A stretch of 64,000 bases of DNA from Lentisphaera araneosa HTCC2155 (GCF_000170755.1 NZ_ABCK01000002.1:124001-188000), one strand, 5' to 3'. Counted from the stretch's first letter, positions 16,122 to 25,721 are shown. The notes: a model not told the origin generated them from the sequence alone. Numbers and translations are program-made.

Positions 16122-18578
16122 TTGATTAATTTAAAAAGACTCCCCTCCTCAATAACCTTTTTACTTTTTATTTTATCGCTAATGGCTGTGAGTTTAGCTT
16201 ATCAAGAGAAAAATCTTCAACAAAAGTTAGTCATAACAGAACAGAACACCCTTAATGCGATATCTACGGAAATTATTCTGCCACCTAAAGTCCAAGCCGA
16301 AAAAGATTCTTTAAAGCAACTTTTTGAAATGGCTAAATCTAAAAATTTCAAAATCGAGTGGTATAAGCATATCAACACCGGTGAATTACGTCTTCGCTCC
16401 ATTGAACTTTTACAAGAAAGCCAAGATATAGTTCACACTATAAAGGTACCTATCCCCTCACCCCTAGCTCAAACTTTGAATTTATTTGATGAGTGTAACA
16501 TACGCGGTCATAAAATAAACAAAATCAAAGTACACCTCAATACCGCTGGTCAAAAATTCCTCTATCTAAAACCAAAATCTTCTCATTCACAACTTTATTC
16601 AGCCAAACTTATCGATATTAAGCCTTCGAAAATCACTAATGATAATAGTTTTATAGAAATAAGTGGTCAAGGCTCCATTACTTCTGTCGTCTTTCATAAT
16701 AAAATTGGAATATCTCCTCATTTTGATGATCGCGCTTGGTCAATTTTGGGAAATGATCTACCGATCATAAAAATCAAGGCTGATTTATTTCCTCAAACTA
16801 GCCGAAGTATAGAGGGTATTAAGCATTTGGAATTAGATAAATTCCGTCGTGTTTATTGTGATATTGATGGCCCTTCAGTTCAATGGGATGCCTTGAAAAT
16901 TATTAAGGACAAAGGTTTTTACCCAGGTCGCCAAATGAAAAAGCTCAAAGCTATCCTAGAAATGGGCTATGGCCTTAAAAATGCTCCGACTTTAAATGAA
17001 GACCCCAAGCGAAAGGGCTGGAGTGATAATTCTTTTTTTGAAAAAAATTATCAGCCCGATTTAAAAAAAATTAACCTGCTCAAACAACACTATCCAAATG
17101 ATTTCGAGTTTGTCTCATGCCTCAATAATTGGCCCAGCTGGATTGAAGCTAAAAATTTAAAGAGTAGAAATGAAAAAGGGACTCCTGCAGTCGAGCTATT
17201 TGATTCTGCTGCCGACCTTGCCTCTAGATTTATTGAAGCCAAGAAACGCCAAAATGAACTCATCGCGAAATACTGGGAAGTCAAAAATGAATCTACCATT
17301 AAAAGCGAATGGGTGTATCATTGGGAAAAAGCTTATGATAGCTGGAATTTATTAGCGGAGTTTCACAACACAGTCGCTAAAACCATCAAACAACGTAATC
17401 CTGAACTGAAAATCGGAGGACCTTCTAGTGCGTGGATGCATTTGGATGCTGGGGGGCAAAATGGCTTTAATCTTGCTCATCAACAACTGCGTTTTATGGA
17501 TCTAACTAAAGAACACTTAGACTTCTATTCTCATCATTTTTACGAAGTGAAAGAACTTATTATTAATGACCCCAATCGTTTAAATAATTATGGCGGATAC
17601 CTTGCCGGGCGCTTAGAGGCCGACCTAGACTTAATCAGAAATCATATGATTTTAACGAACAATATCAAGCCTCTCATTATTTCTGAAACTGGCACCTTAA
17701 TGCGAGCTAAAAATGAGATTGACCATTGGATTAAGCTGAAAAACTATAATTCGCTCATGATGCGATATATGAATCGCGCTCACGAATTTAAAATTATCGT
17801 ACCTTTTTTATTACCTGTTAATTGGTGGGCTCATGGCGAACAAGATGCCATATTCGACATCCAAGATGACGGTTCGATCACAGCTAATACGCAGAGTTTA
17901 TATTTGGACTTTTGGCAGGGCTACAAAGGCCAGCTTATCGCCACTCAAACTAAGGCAAAAAATGTCTTCCTACATGCTGTGAGAGATGAAAATATTATTC
18001 AGTTCGCAGTCAATAATTTAAACCCCTACCGAATTAATATTGATATTAATACCTTAGTGGACAATTCCAAAATAAAAGGTATTCAACAACGGCGTTTGTG
18101 GTTAGACAAAGGAAAAATTAAATTTGAAAATATCCCTCGTGATAATTTGAAAGATATTCCCCTCTCAGTAGAGGAAACAAGTATAATAATAATCACCTTA
18201 GATAGTGAGGAGGTAGAATTCAACTCTCAACAACTGAACAAAACCTTTTTTGCAGAATCTACTTTACACAATACGGGACAAGCAACAGAGTTCATTTTAA
18301 ATTGCCCCATGCAAAACCTCGCCACATCAAAATTACGTGTTTGTTTTGGACGAAAAGGCGGTTTTCAAAAAAACCTTTATGTAAATTTTAATGGAGTAAA
18401 ATTTTTTCGAAAACTGGATCATACGAATAAAGATGGAAACTTTTTTGGCTATGAGGAATTTGATATCCCCACCAAGCTAGTTAAAAAAATCAATAAAATC
18501 TTAATTAATATCCCTCAAACTGGAGGAAAGATTAGCTCCATTGCTCTAAGCTGCTCAAATCAGACGATTATTGAATAA
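16122..18578 (+). CDS. GH86-like beta-agarase/porphyranase
   Basis: 818 residues from a TTG start that yields an N-terminal hydrophobic segment (ITFLLFILSLMAVSLA); no strong ribosome site, so the start is uncertain. The TIM-barrel core (about 240-600) has FYPGRQ, EDPKRKGWSDNSFF, WEVKNES with the expected acid/base Glu390, GGPSSAWMH, YSHHFYE, and IISETG with the expected nucleophile Glu522. The end (about 690-818) resembles the beta-sandwich C-terminal domain of porphyranase A. Family GH86 enzymes cut agarose or porphyran internally. A GH50-type enzyme at 43876 supports a red-algal galactan substrate. A GH39-type relative is the main alternative. Confidence 0.68.
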   Translation: MINLKRLPSSITFLLFILSLMAVSLAYQEKNLQQKLVITEQNTLNAISTEIILPPKVQAEKDSLKQLFEMAKSKNFKIEWYKHINTGELRLRSIELLQESQDIVHTIKVPIPSPLAQTLNLFDECNIRGHKINKIKVHLNTAGQKFLYLKPKSSHSQLYSAKLIDIKPSKITNDNSFIEISGQGSITSVVFHNKIGISPHFDDRAWSILGNDLPIIKIKADLFPQTSRSIEGIKHLELDKFRRVYCDIDGPSVQWDALKIIKDKGFYPGRQMKKLKAILEMGYGLKNAPTLNEDPKRKGWSDNSFFEKNYQPDLKKINLLKQHYPNDFEFVSCLNNWPSWIEAKNLKSRNEKGTPAVELFDSAADLASRFIEAKKRQNELIAKYWEVKNESTIKSEWVYHWEKAYDSWNLLAEFHNTVAKTIKQRNPELKIGGPSSAWMHLDAGGQNGFNLAHQQLRFMDLTKEHLDFYSHHFYEVKELIINDPNRLNNYGGYLAGRLEADLDLIRNHMILTNNIKPLIISETGTLMRAKNEIDHWIKLKNYNSLMMRYMNRAHEFKIIVPFLLPVNWWAHGEQDAIFDIQDDGSITANTQSLYLDFWQGYKGQLIATQTKAKNVFLHAVRDENIIQFAVNNLNPYRINIDINTLVDNSKIKGIQQRRLWLDKGKIKFENIPRDNLKDIPLSVEETSIIIITLDSEEVEFNSQQLNKTFFAESTLHNTGQATEFILNCPMQNLATSKLRVCFGRKGGFQKNLYVNFNGVKFFRKLDHTNKDGNFFGYEEFDIPTKLVKKINKILINIPQTGGKISSIALSCSNQTIIE

Positions 18579-18825
18579 ACTATAAGTATTTTAACAAGCT
18601 ACTTAGTTCACCACACTACGAACTCTGAGCAAGCCAACACCATTCAAATGATGAGAATTGTAAGGTTAAATGCCTTCGCAAATTCTAATTTTTTCAGCCT
18701 CATATGATTAACTGTACTATTTAAAATATCCGCAACAAAAATCCACTTCTTGTAACGGAATCAAAATACTGAAGTTCAACATAGATAAGTACTCTTTAAT
18801 TAATGGTACAAATAGGAGAATTTCA

Positions 18826-19686
18826 GTGAGTAAAAATCGACGGAACAATTATAGACATTCCTTGGAGACCAAATCATTTACACTCATCGAGCTTCTCGTT
18901 GTGGTCGCCATTATCGGGATTTTGAGCTCTTTGCTTTTGCCTTCACTTGGCAAAGCCCGTGAAAAAGCCAGGATCGCTGTCTGCACCAGTAATCAAAAGC
19001 AAATTACTATTTCCACAGCCTTATTTATGGATGATAATGAAGGTTATTTTCCTGCTTCTAACTCAAATGGTTCTACTAGCTGGGATGACCACCTAGGTCA
19101 ATACGACGGCCGCGGTTTAGATGAAGCCATGATGGCAGGGGCATTTGGAAAATGGGGCGCCATGCAGACAGAGCTACCTGGTGGTAAAGAGCATGGCGCG
19201 ATATACCGTTGCCCACTAGACGATCGAGAAGATCCTGTATTCATTATGAGAACTTATGGACAATCATCACTAATTTATGGAGGCCCCATTAATCCAGCTT
19301 TTCAACTTGGCGCTCACCGAGGTATCGCTGGTTTTTGGGTTAGAGGGGCTGGTGACATACCAAGTGCTTCAATGAAAGCTAGTGATTTAAACAGTAGTAA
19401 TGACGTTATTGCCTACGCCGAAAATTTTGCCCCTCTTGACTCGCAGCCAGTTGTTGGCGTAGATAATTTAGTTAGACTACGTCTAGGTAACTCCTGGGAA
19501 TGGGGTGGTATCAACCCTGAGATCTTTCAATTAAATGACCCCTCTCACAGTGACATGAAATTTAATTTTGCCATGGCCGATGGCCATGTGGAAAAAATGA
19601 ATTACATCCAATCTATGGTTCGCACTGACGGTGGGGTAGGAACAACTGCTGATACATCAGGTACCAAATGGGATTCAGCTCGATAA
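18826..19686 (+). CDS. Prepilin-type (pseudopilin-like) protein
   Basis: 286 residues from a GTG start with AGGAGA six bases upstream. A polar leader of about 17 residues ends in Ser before [20 protein letters not shown]; the -1 residue is therefore Ser, not Gly. The globular part has the usual cysteine in the first region ([10 protein letters not shown]), [10 protein letters not shown], and the C-terminal His-X10-Asp-Gly motif ([23 protein letters not shown]). The closest relative in the window is the partial prepilin at the right edge, which shares RCPLDDR, DGH.EKMN.IQS and a WDSAR/WDRAR end. It precedes a secreted alpha/beta hydrolase by 99 bases. Confidence 0.86.
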   Translation: MSKNRRNNYRHSLETKSFTLIELLVVVAIIGILSSLLLPSLGKAREKARIAVCTSNQKQITISTALFMDDNEGYFPASNSNGSTSWDDHLGQYDGRGLDEAMMAGAFGKWGAMQTELPGGKEHGAIYRCPLDDREDPVFIMRTYGQSSLIYGGPINPAFQLGAHRGIAGFWVRGAGDIPSASMKASDLNSSNDVIAYAENFAPLDSQPVVGVDNLVRLRLGNSWEWGGINPEIFQLNDPSHSDMKFNFAMADGHVEKMNYIQSMVRTDGGVGTTADTSGTKWDSAR

Positions 19687-19785
19687 TTTTCACAATTATT
19701 GAATTTAATATGTCCTAAGCTGTAACATAAACAGTACTGTCGATGTTAGGTAAGACAACTTACTAAAACATATCAAAGGCCTACT

Positions 19786-21654
19786 ATGTTCAAGCAACAA
19801 CTCCTCAAGTATTTACTCCTCCTACTCTTTTCCCTTAGTTTATCTGCGGAAAAACTACAAGAAACTCTGCCCTCTTACCCTGACGCCCAAGTTCCAAAAA
19901 ACTTTGAAGAAATGTGGAAGGATTTCGACCCACGAAAAGAACCTCTTGATGTGGAGGTCCTTCACGAAACCGAACAAGATGGCGTCGTGATCAAAGTCAT
20001 TCGCTTCCGCGTGGGTATCTTCAAAGGTCAAAAGTCGATGATGGCCGCCGTTTATGGTTACCCGAAAGGAGCGAAAAATCTCCCAGGACTACTCCAAGTG
20101 CATGGCGGCGGGCAATACGCGCAGTACCAAGCCATAGTTACTAATGCTAAACGCGGCTACACCACACTTTCCATTGCTTGGGCCGGCCGCCTAAACGCGC
20201 CAGGCTATGTTGTGAGTCCCACCGAAGTAAAAGCCTTTTGGAAAGGCGATACCACTGACAAACATTTCAAAGTCACCACTGATTGGGGAGCTCTTGATGC
20301 TTATCATGCGCCTTCACGAAGTGGAATCCATGCCTTTGGAGATCTTCCGGCTGATAAATGGCGAATCGATAATGTAAAATCCGCGCGCAATAGTTCTTGG
20401 TTTCCCATCACCATGGCAACTCGCAGAGCTTTAACTTTCCTTGAACAGCAGCCCCAAGTCAACGGTGATAAACTCGGGGTTTACGGCCATTCCATGGGCG
20501 GAAAAATCACCGTACTTACTGCGGCTGCCGACAAGCGCGTCAAAGCGGCAGCGCCATCATGTGGTGGCATCAGTGATCGAGAAAAAAAACATGCTGAACA
20601 TTACAATGGTGTAGGCGACGCCACTAACCTAGAAAACATTACTTGCCCTACCGTTTTTCTCAGCCCCGCCAATGATTTCCACGGAAGAATTAATGACCTC
20701 CCGCAAACGATCAAAGAAATCAAGACCGATCAGTGGCGCATTGCAGCGGCCCCTCATAATAATCACCAGGATATCCCCGAAGCCGAAGTGGCGACTCAAC
20801 TGTGGATGGATCAATACTTAAAACAGAGTTTCACTTGGCCCAAGGCTCCCACAACTCATGTCATGCTCAAAAACAATGCGAAACGCCCTATCATTGTCGT
20901 CAATGTCGATGAATCTATGCCCATAGAATCTGTGGAGGTTTATTATACCCAGCAAGGCTCTACGGTAGGTAAAGATCGACATAGACAGATCAATCAATTC
21001 TGGCATTTCGCCAAGCCTAATCTTCACAAGGGCAAATATGCCGCTGTGCTCGATCTCTACTCCACAGAAAAACCCCTCTGGGTTTACGCCAACGTGATCT
21101 ACAAAATGGATAAAGAAGTCACTGGTGCGGGTTACTATTACGGAACTTATAAGGCGGATAAATTCATCAACTCTTCCTTACTAAAAATGATTGCACCCAC
21201 TGAACTTCAGGCGGCAGGTATTGAAACAACTATCCAGAAAACTCTCAACTTCGAAGACTTTAAAGAAAATTGGGAGAAAGAATGGTTCACTTACAAAGTC
21301 CAGCAATGGGGTCGCAAAACTCACAAGCTTTATCACCCCGCTTATCAGCCTCCAAGTCCAAATTCCGCAATGACACTTAAGGTCTATGCTGAACAGGATA
21401 ATGCCCTCATCATTGGCGTTGATAAATATGTCAAAGAATTTCAAGTCAAGGGTGGGCAAATCAACGAATTTACTTTCACTGCAACTGACTTTAAAGACGC
21501 TGATGACAAGATTCTCCCTTCATGGGAGGGTACCAAAGAATTCCGCTTGGTAGAATCGGAAGCCCTTCGTCCTAAAAGCGGTAAAGTCAAAATTATTGGC
21601 AAAGCCTGGCAGGGTCCTAAGCCTCAGTTTAAGGAATTGAATTGGATTAAGTGA
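19786..21654 (+). CDS. Secreted alpha/beta hydrolase, paralog of the 3557 gene
   Basis: 622 residues, signal peptide at 1-20. It matches the N-terminal two thirds of the 913-residue hydrolase: P.FEEMWKDFDPRKEPLDVEVLHE, VHGGGQYAQ, Ser236 in GHSMGG, NDFHGRINDLP for the acid, and HNNHQD for the likely His. It lacks the ConA-like tail of the larger paralog. AAAGG precedes the ATG. The product should be a periplasmic or surface esterase acting on a glycan ester. Its stop overlaps the start of the downstream ThuA gene (GTGA), so these two are translationally coupled. Confidence 0.82.
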   Translation: MFKQQLLKYLLLLLFSLSLSAEKLQETLPSYPDAQVPKNFEEMWKDFDPRKEPLDVEVLHETEQDGVVIKVIRFRVGIFKGQKSMMAAVYGYPKGAKNLPGLLQVHGGGQYAQYQAIVTNAKRGYTTLSIAWAGRLNAPGYVVSPTEVKAFWKGDTTDKHFKVTTDWGALDAYHAPSRSGIHAFGDLPADKWRIDNVKSARNSSWFPITMATRRALTFLEQQPQVNGDKLGVYGHSMGGKITVLTAAADKRVKAAAPSCGGISDREKKHAEHYNGVGDATNLENITCPTVFLSPANDFHGRINDLPQTIKEIKTDQWRIAAAPHNNHQDIPEAEVATQLWMDQYLKQSFTWPKAPTTHVMLKNNAKRPIIVVNVDESMPIESVEVYYTQQGSTVGKDRHRQINQFWHFAKPNLHKGKYAAVLDLYSTEKPLWVYANVIYKMDKEVTGAGYYYGTYKADKFINSSLLKMIAPTELQAAGIETTIQKTLNFEDFKENWEKEWFTYKVQQWGRKTHKLYHPAYQPPSPNSAMTLKVYAEQDNALIIGVDKYVKEFQVKGGQINEFTFTATDFKDADDKILPSWEGTKEFRLVESEALRPKSGKVKIIGKAWQGPKPQFKELNWIK

Positions 21655-22580
21655 AAAGCTTTCTTTTCATCCTAGTTTTTGGCTTTTGCCTACAGGCGCA
21701 GCACCTCTGGCAAAAGCCTAAAGCCCCCCTAAAAAAAGAAGTCCTTCAAGAACTTATTGGCCCACTTCAAAACAAAAGCCTCAGTCGCGAAATCAAGGTC
21801 CTGTGGCTCTATGGCTTCGACAAGCATCACACCCCTGGTGCCCATGACTACGTAAAAGTTAAAGATTTGATGCTCGGCTTACTTAAATCCGTGCCAAAAA
21901 TCACTATTGATGAAGCCTTTCAGTTCCCCACTGAACAACAATTCGCTGAAGCCGACATCATCTGCATGTACCTGCATTTTGAAAACCTCAGCGACCAGAA
22001 AATCACTCAATTACAAAATTATATTGAAGCTGGAGGTCATGTCATTGCTCTGCATGAGAGTGTCATTATTCGCCCCAGTGAAAAGGGAGAAAAGCTTTCC
22101 AAATGCCTCGGCTGTGCGTGGAATGAGGGGCAATCCAAGTGGGGCGCGCTCTTTGACAAAATTAAAATTGATAACTCTCACCCCATCTTCAAAAACTTTC
22201 CTGCTCAACTCAGCCTCTCCGATGAGTTTTATTGGGACCTGCATCAGCAAGAAAATATTAATGTCATTGGCAAAGTCAAAAGTGGCTCTCCAAGACACAG
22301 TAAAAAACCTGCTAGCAAAGATCAGCTCTCAAAAGAGTACCACCCCGTTTTCTGGACTTATGAACTAGGTAAAGGTCGCGTTTTTGCGACTTCCGCAGGT
22401 CACAATACCTTCACCTATTACGACCCAAAATTCCGTCTCATCCTCTTGCGGGCCATGGCTTGGTGCCTCCAAGAACCCATCAACCCTTTCATTCCCCTCG
22501 TTTACAAAGGCATTGAACAAGATGGCCTCATAGGAACTACCAACCCCATGCGCCACTGGAAAGGAAAAAAACGGCGTTAA
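21651..22580 (+). CDS. Secreted ThuA-like protein, coupled to the upstream hydrolase
   Basis: 309 residues, GTG start sharing four bases with the preceding stop. A short signal peptide (FLFILVFGFCLQAQ) leads to a ThuA/GATase1-like domain over residues 45-280: KVLWLYGFDKHHTPGAHDY, ADIICMYLHF, GGHVIALHES, LSDEFYWDLH, and GKGRVFATSAGHNTFTYYDP. This resembles the secreted ThuA proteins found next to glycoside hydrolases in Lentisphaerota. The overlap with the hydrolase suggests matched expression and a shared substrate pathway. The reaction is not known. Confidence 0.82.
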   Translation: MKSFLFILVFGFCLQAQHLWQKPKAPLKKEVLQELIGPLQNKSLSREIKVLWLYGFDKHHTPGAHDYVKVKDLMLGLLKSVPKITIDEAFQFPTEQQFAEADIICMYLHFENLSDQKITQLQNYIEAGGHVIALHESVIIRPSEKGEKLSKCLGCAWNEGQSKWGALFDKIKIDNSHPIFKNFPAQLSLSDEFYWDLHQQENINVIGKVKSGSPRHSKKPASKDQLSKEYHPVFWTYELGKGRVFATSAGHNTFTYYDPKFRLILLRAMAWCLQEPINPFIPLVYKGIEQDGLIGTTNPMRHWKGKKRR

Positions 22581-22729
22581 TAAAATTGACGGCACACGAA
22601 AAATTTTAGCTAGACTCATCACCGTACCTATTTGAGCATAACACATCCTCAATGTTTAAATCATAAAGAATTGTTTTATATAAAGATTAGAGCTATATTA
22701 GTGTATATTTTTATATAAGAGGCCAGATC

Positions 22730-22972
22730 ATGCAGATGAATGTATCACTCACTCCTGAATTACACGACATAGTTCAACGCAAAGTTAAATCTGGTTTATA
22801 CTCTAATGCCAGTGAAGTTATTAGAGCCTCCATTAGAAACCTCGAAAAAGAAGAGCAAAAACAAAACTCTTGGAATACTCTCAATAAGCTACTAGAAGAT
22901 GCAGCTGATTCTGGTAGGTCTGAATCAACTCTCGATGATATTGTAAATCGAGTCATAAAGCAGAATGAGTAA
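22730..22972 (+). CDS. parD: ParD-like antitoxin
   Basis: 80 residues. The N-terminal ribbon-helix-helix half (MNVSLTPELHDIVQRKVKSG, YSNASEVIRASIR) is the DNA-binding domain of the ParD/CopG antitoxin group; the charged C-terminal half would wrap the toxin. AGAGG precedes the ATG by seven bases. It overlaps the toxin gene by eight bases, the usual antitoxin-first order, and the pair should repress its own promoter. Small cassette placed between two polysaccharide genes, typical of horizontally moving toxin-antitoxin loci. Confidence 0.9.
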   Translation: MQMNVSLTPELHDIVQRKVKSGLYSNASEVIRASIRNLEKEEQKQNSWNTLNKLLEDAADSGRSESTLDDIVNRVIKQNE

Positions 22973-23270
22973 AAAATACTTTTTAACTAGAAAAGCTGCA
23001 ATAGATTTCGAAAATATTATTAAATATACACTCGAAGAATGGGGACTTAATCAAGTTTCTATTTACCAAAATCAATTAAAAAATAGGTTGAACGCCATTG
23101 TCACTTTCCCAGACCTTGGCAGAAAACATCCTAAGTTAACAACAGATATTTATTACGTCTCCGAAGGAAAGCATTATATCTTTTACAGACAATGTGATGA
23201 TGGGATAGAAATACTTAGGTTTTTACACCACCAAATGGATATAATTAAACATATCTCAGATGAACTGTAG
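22965..23270 (+). CDS. parE: ParE/RelE-superfamily toxin
   Basis: 101 residues spanning a full ParE fold: YFLTRKAAIDFENIIKYTLEEWG, YQNQLKNRLNAI, PDLGRKHPKL, SEGKHYIFYRQ, ILRFLHHQMD. ParE toxins usually poison DNA gyrase, while RelE relatives cut mRNA; the FYRQ and LRFLHHQMD strands fit the ParE branch, but the target cannot be fixed by sequence alone. Its start lies inside the antitoxin gene, giving translational coupling. No damage is visible, so the pair is probably active. Confidence 0.9.
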   Translation: MSKKYFLTRKAAIDFENIIKYTLEEWGLNQVSIYQNQLKNRLNAIVTFPDLGRKHPKLTTDIYYVSEGKHYIFYRQCDDGIEILRFLHHQMDIIKHISDEL

Positions 23271-23388
23271 AATCTAAGCAGCAACTCTAAGCTACTGCGA
23301 TAAACGCTTCACAAAAATCTTTATACATGTTACAAAAGTGCCATGACATTGTTAAGATATTTATAGATAAAAGTAACAAGGTCCCTTT

Positions 23389-25530
23389 ATGTACAGATTT
23401 CTACTCATTTTATTTCTTTCTCTTCCCCTCTTCGCCGACACATCATTTTACACGCCTGGTAGCGATAAAAAGAACCTCAAATTCCAAGGGAAAATCAATG
23501 CTAACTTACCCAATGTATTAATCATTGGGGATTCGATCTCCATTGGTTATCACAAAGAAGTCGTCAAACTACTTGAAGGTAAGGCCAATGTCTTCCGCCC
23601 CAAAACAAATTGTGGCGACACTAACAAGGGTGTGAAAAGCCTCGATAAGTGGCTGGGTAAGACCAAGTGGGATGTGATTCATTTTAACTTCGGTTTGCAC
23701 GATCTCTGTTACCGCCACCCTGATGCCAAAGTCTATGGCCATCGCGATAAAGTGAATGGCAGCGTTTCAGTAGCAATCCCCCAGTACAAAAAAAACCTAG
23801 AAGAGATTATTACTCGACTCAAAAAAACTAATGCCAAACTCATTTGGGCCAGTACCACCTTTGTTCCCGAAGGCGAAGCGGGACGCTACCAAAAAGATAA
23901 TCGCAGTTACAATAGCGAAGCTCGCAAAATCATGGTTAACAATGACATTGTCGTCAACGACCTCTTCACCATAAGTAAACAGCTCCCCGAGAAATTTAAG
24001 AAACCCGCCGATGTTCATTACACCAGCGAGGGTTCTTCGATTTTGGCAAAGCGAGTCGCACAATTTATTGCCCAAGAATTACCCAAGAAAGCTTCAAGTA
24101 AACGTCCTCATATCATCCTCTTTCTCATCGATGACTTAGGTTGGAATGATATCGCTTGCTACGGCAGTCAATTTTACGAAACTCCCCACCTCGATAAGAT
24201 GGCCAAAGAAGGCTTTAGATTCACCGATGCTTATGCCGCCAATCCGGTCTGTTCTCCTACACGAGCGAGTATCCTTTTAGGTAAGTACCCGAGCCGTGTG
24301 GGCCTCAGCAATCATAGTGGTTCTTCTGGTCCCAAAGGTCCCGGACACAAACTCACACCCGTTCCCGTCAAAGGCAATATGCCCTTAGAGGACATTACTC
24401 TCGCCGAAGCCCTCAAAGAAGTGGGTTACAAAACGGCTCACATCGGTAAATGGCATCTCCAAGCTCACCACGATACTTCTCGAAATCACTTCCCCGAAAA
24501 ACATGGCTTTGATCTCAATATTGCAGGACATCGCATGGGTCAGCCCGGCTCATTTTACTTCCCTTATAAAAGCAAGCAGCACCCCTCGACAAATGTTCCC
24601 GACATGGCAGATGGTCAAGAAGGTGATTACCTCACAGATAAACTCACTGATAAAGCCATCCATTATATCAAAGAGAATAAGGACACGCCCTTTTTTCTCA
24701 ACTTTTGGTATTACACAGTTCACACCCCCATTATTCCTCGCCAAGACTTAAAAAAGAAATATGAAGCGAAGGCTAATGAACTCGGCATCAACAAAAACCA
24801 GCCCGGAATTCCAGTCCTCAAAAGTTTTGCGCGCTCTTCGCAAAATAACCCAAGTTATGCCGCCATGGTCGAAGCCATGGACGAGAATATCGGCCGCATC
24901 TTCAAAACTCTTAAGGAACTCCAAATCGACGATGAAACCATCATTATATTTTGCTCCGATAATGGCGGATTATCCACGAGTACGGGTCCCAATTGCCCCA
25001 CCTCACAACTGCCGCTCAAAGCCGGCAAGGCCTGGGTTTATGAAGGAGGTATTCGCATCCCATTTATTATCAAGTGGCCCGGAAAGAAAGGCGGCAAAGA
25101 ACTCCAAGCTCCCGTGTGTACCACAGATATCTATCCGACCCTCCTCGATATGCTGAAGCTCCCGGCAAAACCAGAACAGCACCTAGATGGCGTGTCTTTA
25201 ACATCCTTAATGAACGGGCAAGCAAAGGAACTTCAAAGGGAAGCACTGTTTATTCATTACCCCCATTACCATCACATTAATTCCATGGGGCCCGCGGGTG
25301 CAGTACGCATGGGCGATTACAAACTCGTGGAATACTACGAGACAGGGGAGTTTGAGCTCTACAATCTCAAAGAAGATATTGGCGAAATGAACAACCTCGT
25401 CAAAGAACAGCCAGAACGCGCCGCGCAAATGCTCAAAAAACTTGAGCAGTGGCGTCAGCAAAGCAATAGTCCCAAACCTGAGCGCAATCCCCATTACGAT
25501 CCACAAAAAGATTATCGCATCAAAAAATAG
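23389..25530 (+). CDS. SGNH esterase - sulfatase fusion, secreted
   Basis: 713 residues, signal peptide at 1-16. Residues 35-235 are an SGNH hydrolase: LIIGDSISIGY, FNFGLHDL (block III with His in place of the common Asn) and ADVHYTSEGS. Residues 238-700 are a type I sulfatase: IILFLIDDLGWND for metal binding, and CSPTRAS with Cys288 as the residue to be turned into formylglycine. Further sulfatase marks are AHIGKWHL, FCSDNGG and the terminal YNL..D..E..NL pattern. One chain could remove an acyl ester and a sulfate ester from the same sugar. AAGG precedes the ATG. Sits just after the toxin-antitoxin pair. Confidence 0.92.
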   Translation: MYRFLLILFLSLPLFADTSFYTPGSDKKNLKFQGKINANLPNVLIIGDSISIGYHKEVVKLLEGKANVFRPKTNCGDTNKGVKSLDKWLGKTKWDVIHFNFGLHDLCYRHPDAKVYGHRDKVNGSVSVAIPQYKKNLEEIITRLKKTNAKLIWASTTFVPEGEAGRYQKDNRSYNSEARKIMVNNDIVVNDLFTISKQLPEKFKKPADVHYTSEGSSILAKRVAQFIAQELPKKASSKRPHIILFLIDDLGWNDIACYGSQFYETPHLDKMAKEGFRFTDAYAANPVCSPTRASILLGKYPSRVGLSNHSGSSGPKGPGHKLTPVPVKGNMPLEDITLAEALKEVGYKTAHIGKWHLQAHHDTSRNHFPEKHGFDLNIAGHRMGQPGSFYFPYKSKQHPSTNVPDMADGQEGDYLTDKLTDKAIHYIKENKDTPFFLNFWYYTVHTPIIPRQDLKKKYEAKANELGINKNQPGIPVLKSFARSSQNNPSYAAMVEAMDENIGRIFKTLKELQIDDETIIIFCSDNGGLSTSTGPNCPTSQLPLKAGKAWVYEGGIRIPFIIKWPGKKGGKELQAPVCTTDIYPTLLDMLKLPAKPEQHLDGVSLTSLMNGQAKELQREALFIHYPHYHHINSMGPAGAVRMGDYKLVEYYETGEFELYNLKEDIGEMNNLVKEQPERAAQMLKKLEQWRQQSNSPKPERNPHYDPQKDYRIKK

Positions 25531-25547
25531 ATTATTCCACATGGGAT

Positions 25548-25706
25548 ATGGTGAAGCCATTAAACTTCAATTAGCCTGGGATGTCAATCCCAGGCTAATG
25601 TACAATGCCTTAAGGTATTGTACCTAGAGGCACAATTATTTTAGGGAGATGATTCACACCCACATTTACATGTCGGGCTATTTACTGTTAAATCGTTTCA
25701 CGATGG
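25548..25706. repeat. Dispersed multi-hairpin element, copy A
   Basis: Ends are imperfect inverted repeats of about 29 bases, each with its own small palindrome (ATGGTGAAGCCAT; ATCGTTTCACGAT). Between them are three hairpins: TTAGCCTGGGAT/ATCCCAGGCTAA (25571-25598), a TGCC...GGCA stem (25606-25632) and a CCCACAT/ATGTCGGG stem (25659-25677). It fills the gap between two convergent sulfatase genes. Related copies are at 36790, 43452 and 43587. Confidence 0.82.
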
Positions 25707-25721
25707 ATCCTAGAAAAAGCC

